NCBI RefSeq assembly: GCF_947581735.1
Contig: NZ_CANPVT010000002.1
Location: 379,511-443,510 of the forward strand
Origin: Candidatus Palauibacter soopunensis
GTDB lineage: Bacteria > Gemmatimonadota > Gemmatimonadetes > Palauibacterales > Palauibacteraceae
Length of the DNA: 64,000 nucleotides
Direction of reading: 5' to 3'
Part shown: piece after piece, positions 58,661-64,000 of the stretch
Layout: each line of letters opens with the position of its first letter
Position numbering within the stretch: position 1 is the stretch's first letter
Notes under the pieces: model-generated
Told to the model about the DNA's origin: nothing
Seen by the model: only the letters and a program-made list of their open reading frames with translations
Database searches by the model: none
Program-made: the position numbers and the translations under genes

Positions 58661-59886
58661 ATGCGTCAGTGGTTCCGTGCAGGTGTGTACCTTCCACTCC
58701 TGACCTTCGCCGCTACGTGCGGTGTCCTCGCCGCCTGCGGGGGGGATCCCGGGCTCACCGACGACCTCGGGTCCAGGTCCGGGACAGCGCCGGCGTGCGG
58801 ATCGTCGAGTATGCCGGACAGCCGGAGGGCGAGGCGCCCTTCGCCCTGGCGGCGGAACCGCGATACCGGCACGGTGCGAACCCCGGCGACTACGAATTCC
58901 AGTTCGTCGACACCGGCCGGCTCCTGCCGGATGGAAGCGCGGTCGTTGCCTGGTACAGCGAAGTGATCGTCGTGAGTCCGGACGGCACGACGCACGAGGT
59001 GCTCGCCACCGCCGGAGAGGGACCGGGCGAAGTCATCTCCCCCCACGCGGTGTTCGTCCTGGGCCAGGACAGCGTCTTCGTGCCCGATGATCGTCTGTCC
59101 CGCCTGACACTCTTTGTCGGCGACTCGGTCGCGCGCATCTCGAGCCTCCCTCGGGCAGGGCACTTCGGCGTGGCCGGGATCGGTTCATCCGGCGAGCTGC
59201 TGCTCTGGAACCGACACCCCGCCAGCCTCTGGATCGATATAGAGGACGAGTGGCTCGCCGGGCACATGACCCTGTTCGATATCGAAACGGGCACCCTCGA
59301 CACCGTTGCGTCGTACGACCACTTCCCGAGGCAGCGGTCGGGAGAGGAATCCCCGATCATCCGGCCCATGGGCGAGGTCACGGTCGCCGCGGGGCGGTTC
59401 GTCTACACCCGATCCGACCGGCCCGAGATCACCTGGCGTCTGCCCGACGGCACGATCACCCGGATCGTGCGCTGGCGGCCCGAGCCGAACCTGCTGGCCG
59501 AGGAACTCCTGGAGCACAGCGAGGCCTACATGCGGGTGCTCTACCGCAGGCACCGCGTAGGGTCCGAGGCCCGGCGCGAGGAGATTATCCGGGAAGACAT
59601 GGCCCAATATCGCGCCATGATTGGCCAGCCGGTGCCGTTCTTCGGCACCCCCTTCGCCGACGCCGCCGGCAACGTATGGCTGCCTTCCTACCGTCCGGCC
59701 TACCCGGAGGAGGGCTCGCCCTACACCGTCATCTCCCCCGACGGGGAGTGGCTGGGACAGGTCGAGACCCCGCCCCGGTTCCGAATCCTCGACGTGACCG
59801 GAAACCTCCTCCTCGGCGTCCAGCGCGACAACCTGGACATCATAAGCGTCGCCGTGTACGAGCTGATCCCGAGCCCTCGGCGGTAA
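58661..59886 (+). CDS. Six-bladed beta-propeller lipoprotein with apparent frame break
   Basis: The start at 58661 (after GGGGGAAAGAG) encodes a lipoprotein signal (lipobox LAAC) in one frame, while the propeller domain, from VRDSAGVRIVEY on, runs to 59886 in another. The switch lies near the run of seven G at 58739-58745. A one-base change there would join signal and domain. The propeller shows the family pattern (VVSPDGTTHEVLATAGEGPGEV, RFRILDVTGNLLLG) and repeated beta-strand blades. In the family these act in the envelope as binding proteins. The break may be an assembly error, a real disruption, or poly-G phase variation. Confidence 0.72.
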
Positions 59887-59930
59887 GGCAACGCTGTCCA
59901 GCGTCACGCAAGGATTGGGTCGGCCTCCGC

Positions 59931-59979
59931 GCAACCAAGGCGTCGCTGATCGTGTCTCCGGTTCGGTGCGACTGAACCG
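59931..59979 (+). promoter_or_regulatory. Candidate ECF promoter with inverted repeat, before propeller gene 2
   Basis: GCAACC (59931-59936) and CGTGTC (59951-59956) are 14 bases apart. The inverted repeat CGGTTC/GAACCG (59959-59979) follows. It matches the element at 58594-58643 closely over about 55 bases. Confidence 0.55.
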
Positions 59980-60006
59980 ACCCCGCCTTCCTTCCGTGGA
60001 CACGTC

Positions 60007-61233
60007 ATGACAATCCGAATCGCGCGAACGATGTGGACGCTGCGGGCCACGCCCGCGCTCATCCTCGGCTCCCTCTCCGTGGCGTGCGGCGGCGGGGACG
60101 ACGGTGGCGGCCTGCAGAGCATGGTGCGGGACAGCGCCGGGGTCACGATCGTCGAGAATCGGCGTCCCCTTCCGGAGTCACGCCTCGGGTGGCTGGTAGG
60201 ACTGGCCCCGACCGCGACGATCGGGACGGCCGAGGGGGACCCCGCCTACGAACTCTTCCGGGTCGGCGGCGCGATGCGGCTCTCGGACGGGCGGATCGTG
60301 GTCGCCAACGCGGGAACCGGGGAGCTTCGCGTCTTCGATGCCGACGGTGTCCACCTCGAATCGTGGGGCGGTCAGGGCGACGGTCCCGGCGAATTCGGAG
60401 CCATGGCTCCAAGTGGACTGGAACCGTGGCCGGGCGACTCGCTGATGGCCAGAGATCCGTTCAGCGGCCGGATCTCCATCTTCTCCGGGGATGGAACATT
60501 CGGTCGCGCTCTCAGGCCGGAGGGCGGCTACCAGTCGGTCGTCGGACCGCTGCCCGACGGGAGCGTCTTCGCCGCCACTCTCACGACGTTCGAGCGCGGT
60601 GAGCCGGGCACCTCGGAGATCATCCGGCGGGATGTGGACTACGGCATCCTCTCGACGGACGGGAGCGTGCAGCGGGACCTGGGCGCGTACCCCGGATCGG
60701 AACTGTACATGGTCAACACGGTCGACGGGTCGCCTTTTCCCCGCCCCTATCCCTTCCGCCGAAGCTCGTTCGAGTTCACGTGGGGGGATCTGGTCGTCAT
60801 CACCTCGAACGACCGTTACGAGATCCACGCGTACCGGCCCGACGGGTCGCTGGCGAGGATCGTCCGCCGCGACCACGAGGTCCGCGCGCCCACCAGGGGA
60901 GACCTGCGCGACGCCGTGGCCCGGCAGAACCCCGACCGGCCCGAGGCGCTGGATGACGTCGGCGACATGCCTCTCGTCGAGGCATTCCCCGCCTTTGGCC
61001 GGGCGCTCATCGACCGGCTGGGCTACCTGTGGATCGAGGAATACCGGCTTCCCGGGGAGGAGCACCGGCTGTGGACCGTGTTCGATCCGGAGGGACGCGC
61101 CCTCGGTCTGGTGGAGATGCCCGGGAGCTTCCGCGTCAGGGAGATCGGCGAGGACTACATCCTCGGCACGCGGGCTGACGAACTCGGCATCGAGTACGTC
61201 GAGTCCTGGTCCCTCGACCGCTCCGGTTCATGA
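60007..61233 (+). CDS. Six-bladed beta-propeller lipoprotein
   Basis: 408 residues with a lipoprotein signal (lipobox near SVAC) followed by a Gly/Asp-rich linker and MVRDSAGVTIVENRR. Propeller features include RIVVANAGTGELRVFDADG, WGGQGDGPGEFGAM and IFSGDGTF, consistent with NHL/six-bladed blades. It should sit at the outer face of a membrane and bind a ligand or protein. It has its own repeated promoter element and couples through ATGA to the next propeller gene. Confidence 0.85.
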   Translation: MTIRIARTMWTLRATPALILGSLSVACGGGDDGGGLQSMVRDSAGVTIVENRRPLPESRLGWLVGLAPTATIGTAEGDPAYELFRVGGAMRLSDGRIVVANAGTGELRVFDADGVHLESWGGQGDGPGEFGAMAPSGLEPWPGDSLMARDPFSGRISIFSGDGTFGRALRPEGGYQSVVGPLPDGSVFAATLTTFERGEPGTSEIIRRDVDYGILSTDGSVQRDLGAYPGSELYMVNTVDGSPFPRPYPFRRSSFEFTWGDLVVITSNDRYEIHAYRPDGSLARIVRRDHEVRAPTRGDLRDAVARQNPDRPEALDDVGDMPLVEAFPAFGRALIDRLGYLWIEEYRLPGEEHRLWTVFDPEGRALGLVEMPGSFRVREIGEDYILGTRADELGIEYVESWSLDRSGS

Positions 61234-62375
61234 GGCCCGCAATCCCGACCGCGATCGCCGTCCCCGTCGCGGTCGCGCTGCTCGCGGGCGTCGCGGCGTG
61301 CGCGGAGGAACCCCCCGCTCCGCCTCCCGAGGTCCCGGTCTTCGAGGGGGTGATCGACCTCGAGATCGGCGAGGTCGAGGGGGAAGATCCCTACCTGTTC
61401 ACGAGAATCGGCTCCGTCGTGGCGGACGACGGCGGTCGGGTGGTCGTCGCGGACTACCAGACGCACGAGGTGCGGGTGTTCGAGCCGGACGGGGGCTTCG
61501 CCTTCCGCTTCGGCGGCCAGGGGGACGGTCCCGGCGAACTGACGAACCCCTGCTGCATGACGTTCGGGCCCGACGGCCTGCTGTGGGTGCGGGAGAGCGC
61601 CCGCTACAGCGCGTTCAGGCTCGGTAACGAGGGCGCCGAGTACGTGCGCAGCCTCAGGAGCGTCAACGCCTCCTTCAACCTGGTCGCGCCGGTGACGTTC
61701 GACGCGGACCGCCGGCTCGTCGATCTCGGGCTGGCGGCGGGCGACACCCGGTTCACGCGTTTCCACCTGGGGCCGGGCATGGCCGTGGACACGGTCCCGA
61801 TGGCGACGGCCGAGGAGCAGGCCACCGGCTTCAGCCCCGTCGACATCCGGGTGGGGGATCAGGCCGCCACCTTCTACCTCTACCAGCCCTTCGGTCCGCT
61901 ATGGATTCACGGGCACGGACCGGGTGGCTGGTGGGCCACGGCCGTGAACTCCGCGTACGCGGTCACGCTCCACCATCCCGACGGGAGCACGTCGTTGATC
62001 CAGGCACCGCTGCACGGACCGGAGCTGAGTCCGGATGAGCGCCGCCGCGCGCAGGCCCGGATCGACCAGGAGAAGGAGCGGTTCGCCCTGCGCGAGCACC
62101 CGTTCGGTGTGCCGGACCGCAAGCCGGTCCTGGCCGAACTCTTCTTCGATCGCGCCGGCCGGCTGTGGGTGGAAAAGACGGGCGTCGACGGGCAGGAGAT
62201 GCGGGAGGCCGATGTCTACCGCGACGGTACGCTGGAGGCCCGATACCGCTGGCCGCGCCGCGTCGAACACCTCGCCTATCCCGCCTGGACCACCGAGACG
62301 GAACTCTACGGCACGACGCGCGACTCCCTCGACGTCTGGCGAGCCGCCCGCGTCCGCTTCACCCGAATCCCGTAA
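61230..62375 (+). CDS. Six-bladed beta-propeller lipoprotein
   Basis: 381 residues with a signal ending near GVAAC (lipobox AAC), then a Pro-rich linker. The blades include RVVVADYQTHEVRVFEPDG and FRFGGQGDGPGELTN, the same GGQGDGPGE block as in the preceding paralogue. Its ATG overlaps the upstream stop (ATGA), and it lacks the promoter element found before the other two. Function as for the family, a binding protein. Confidence 0.85.
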   Translation: MRPAIPTAIAVPVAVALLAGVAACAEEPPAPPPEVPVFEGVIDLEIGEVEGEDPYLFTRIGSVVADDGGRVVVADYQTHEVRVFEPDGGFAFRFGGQGDGPGELTNPCCMTFGPDGLLWVRESARYSAFRLGNEGAEYVRSLRSVNASFNLVAPVTFDADRRLVDLGLAAGDTRFTRFHLGPGMAVDTVPMATAEEQATGFSPVDIRVGDQAATFYLYQPFGPLWIHGHGPGGWWATAVNSAYAVTLHHPDGSTSLIQAPLHGPELSPDERRRAQARIDQEKERFALREHPFGVPDRKPVLAELFFDRAGRLWVEKTGVDGQEMREADVYRDGTLEARYRWPRRVEHLAYPAWTTETELYGTTRDSLDVWRAARVRFTRIP

Positions 62376-62518
62376 CCTGCGCTGCGGCTCGCTCGCGTTG
62401 CGGGCGGGGGCTAGTTTCGGCGCGCGGATAGCCCGGCCCCATCTCCGCGGGGCCCGACCGGTTTCCGGTGACACCTTCCACGCGAACCTCGTGAACGGAG
62501 CGGCGTAATACCGGCGTG

Positions 62519-64000
62519 ATGAACGGCATCGAGCGCGAGAAGATCGGTCCGCTGACGCTGCGTCTGTGGGGGCTTGTGACGGCCCTCGCCGTGTGGTCGC
62601 TCTACCTGCTGACGATCGCGCCGACGACCGGCTTCTGGGACACGTCGGAGTACGTGACGACGGCGCACATCCTCGGGCTCCCGCACCCGCCGGGGAATCC
62701 GGGCTTCGTCCTCGTCGGGCGCGTGTGGACGCTGCTGCTCGAGTTCACGGGACTCCCCGTCGCGCTGCGCATCAACATCCTCAGCGCCACGCTCTCCGCC
62801 GGGGCGAGCTTCTTCTCGTTCCTCGCGGTCGCGCGCATGGTCGCGCACTTCCGCGAGAACCGGCACGAGATCCTCGTGGCTTCGATGGTCGCGGTGTGGA
62901 TCGGGGCCACGGCCTTCACCGTCTGGACCCAGTCGAATCTGAACGAGAAGGTCTACACGCTCTCGCTCTTCATCGTCTCGCTCGTGAGCTACCTGACGAT
63001 GCTGTGGGTGGACGAGGCGGATTCGGCGCGCGGTAACCGGCTGCTCGTGCTGATCGCGCTCCTGCTCGGCCTGGGCTGGTCGAACCACACCATGTCGCTG
63101 CTGCCGGGTCCGGCGCTGGCGCTCTTCGTCCTGCTGCACCGCTGGCGCGCCGCCCTTAACCCGCGCGTCCTCGGGCTGGCCGTGGCCCTGTTCGCGGTCG
63201 GCTACTCGGTGCAGCTCCTCTTCGTCCCCATCCGGTCGGCGCAGAACCCGATCATCGACGAGGCGGACCCGGAGTGTCCGACGCTCATCTCGGCCGTCAC
63301 GCCGAGCGTGATCGACGACCGTTTCGGGAACAGCAAGCTCTCGGTCGCGTGCGAGCCGCTGGCCCTCTCGCTGATCCGCGACCAGTACGGCCCGGGGCCG
63401 ATCACGCAGCGCCAGGCTCCGTTGCACCGGCAGTACGCGAACTACTGGCAGTACTTCGACTGGCAGTGGGCGCGTTCGCTGCCGCCGGGCGGCCGGGTCG
63501 CCGCGAGCATGCTCTTCCTCTTTCTCGCCCTCCTCGGCCTCTGGACCCACTTCCGGAGCGACCGGAAGACCTTCGTCTACGCGGGGACCCTCTTCTTCAC
63601 GGTCACGCTGTTGCTCGTCTACTACCTCAACTTCAAGCACGGCTACTCGCTGTACCTGGAGGAGGTGCCGAACATCCTCCAGCACGAGGTCCGCGAGCGC
63701 GACTACTTCTACATCATCGGCTTCCAGTTATGGGGGATCTACGCCGGACTGGGGCTCGTCGCGCTGTGGGGCAACTGGACCGTCCCGCCCGGGCGGAGGA
63801 GCGTCGTGCCCCCGGACCGGACGCGTCTGCCGGAGGACCGCCCGACCGGATTCGGCGCGCGGCACCGGAGGGCGGCGCCGATCCTGGCCGTCGCGCTCGT
63901 GCCCTTCTTCTTCAACTTCGCGCGCGCGGACCGGTCGGAGGACACCGCGGCCCGCGACTGGGCGTACAACATCCTGCAGTCGGTCGAGCCGTACGCCGTG
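62519..64000 (+). CDS. DUF2723 membrane protein, glycosyltransferase-like (3' end cut by window edge)
   Basis: At least 494 residues, read to the window end without a stop. It begins with a membrane helix (LVTALAVWSLYLLTIAP) and the family signature TTGFWDTSEYVTTAH, whose Asp41 and Glu44 sit where GT-C glycosyltransferases keep their catalytic acid. About ten further hydrophobic segments follow. DUF2723 proteins resemble the eukaryotic TMEM260 O-mannosyltransferase and use a lipid-linked sugar; the actual reaction here is unproven. The gene stands 143 bases after the propeller genes with no recognised element between. Confidence 0.9.
   Translation, partial: MNGIEREKIGPLTLRLWGLVTALAVWSLYLLTIAPTTGFWDTSEYVTTAHILGLPHPPGNPGFVLVGRVWTLLLEFTGLPVALRINILSATLSAGASFFSFLAVARMVAHFRENRHEILVASMVAVWIGATAFTVWTQSNLNEKVYTLSLFIVSLVSYLTMLWVDEADSARGNRLLVLIALLLGLGWSNHTMSLLPGPALALFVLLHRWRAALNPRVLGLAVALFAVGYSVQLLFVPIRSAQNPIIDEADPECPTLISAVTPSVIDDRFGNSKLSVACEPLALSLIRDQYGPGPITQRQAPLHRQYANYWQYFDWQWARSLPPGGRVAASMLFLFLALLGLWTHFRSDRKTFVYAGTLFFTVTLLLVYYLNFKHGYSLYLEEVPNILQHEVRERDYFYIIGFQLWGIYAGLGLVALWGNWTVPPGRRSVVPPDRTRLPEDRPTGFGARHRRAAPILAVALVPFFFNFARADRSEDTAARDWAYNILQSVEPYAV

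Noticed and set aside
1-64000. tRNA, rRNA, insertion sequences, prophage or integrative elements
   Set aside because: No cloverleaf with a conserved TTCAAATCC-like arm, no transposase, integrase or phage structural gene was recognised by eye. A tRNAscan-type search would settle small RNA genes.

Overview
The DNA is GC-rich (roughly 70%) and densely coded, with frequent GTG and TTG starts and many ATGA, TGATG or TTGA gene overlaps. Families typical of Gemmatimonadota recur: six-bladed beta-propeller lipoproteins, carboxypeptidase-regulatory-domain proteins with plug-like ends, BlaI/M56-TonB signalling pairs, a SARP/BTAD regulator, large PIG-L deacetylases and a YfbK-like VWA protein. A Gemmatimonadota bacterium is therefore the best guess; this is inferred from gene content, not from a marker gene. 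No rRNA, tRNA, CRISPR array, insertion sequence or prophage was seen. No gene-free gap exceeds about 250 bases, and both ends of the window cut through a gene.

1-9.5 kb: a PiT phosphate transporter (partial), a PLP aminotransferase, a CYTH-CHAD polyphosphate-type protein, a membrane-anchored degenerate amidohydrolase coupled to a HisN-like phosphatase, an orphan 4-hydroxybenzoyl-CoA-reductase-like beta subunit, a lipoprotein and superoxide dismutase. 9.5-16 kb: phosphofructokinase, a HAD phosphatase, a Lon protease with an unusual acidic linker, and a long-form IspH. 15.7-21 kb: a two-subunit TPP decarboxylase divergent from an acyl-CoA dehydrogenase/MaoC-type hydratase pair, a small membrane protein, a kynureninase-like enzyme and a zinc-ribbon-like protein. 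21-27 kb: a tightly overlapped PIG-L deacetylase / sodium-solute symporter / GH4 glycosidase operon.

27-42 kb is the most unusual stretch. A SARP-type regulator is followed by BlaI and two tandem M56 (BlaR1-like) proteases carrying TonB C-terminal domains. The first also has plug-like modules and a frame break. Three secreted proteins follow that combine carboxypeptidase-regulatory domains with a TonB-receptor plug-like end but no barrel, together with a MATE exporter, a beta-lactamase-fold hydrolase and a pair of small paralogous proteins.

42-53 kb: a five-gene operon joining a NatAB-like exporter to a tungstate-type ABC importer, an AbrB-like protein, UbiE, a YfbK-like protein, an antitoxin-like protein starting inside two palindromes, TrpE and ornithine aminotransferase. 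54-62 kb: an ECF sigma factor, a single-pass protein that may be its anti-sigma factor, two secreted HEAT-like proteins and three beta-propeller proteins. The sigma gene and two propeller genes share a GCAACC / (C/T)GTGTC promoter-like element, suggesting one regulon. The window ends in a DUF2723 membrane glycosyltransferase-like protein.

Two reading-frame breaks (near 32.95 kb and 58.74 kb) lie at G/C-rich or poly-G tracts. They may be assembly errors or real.
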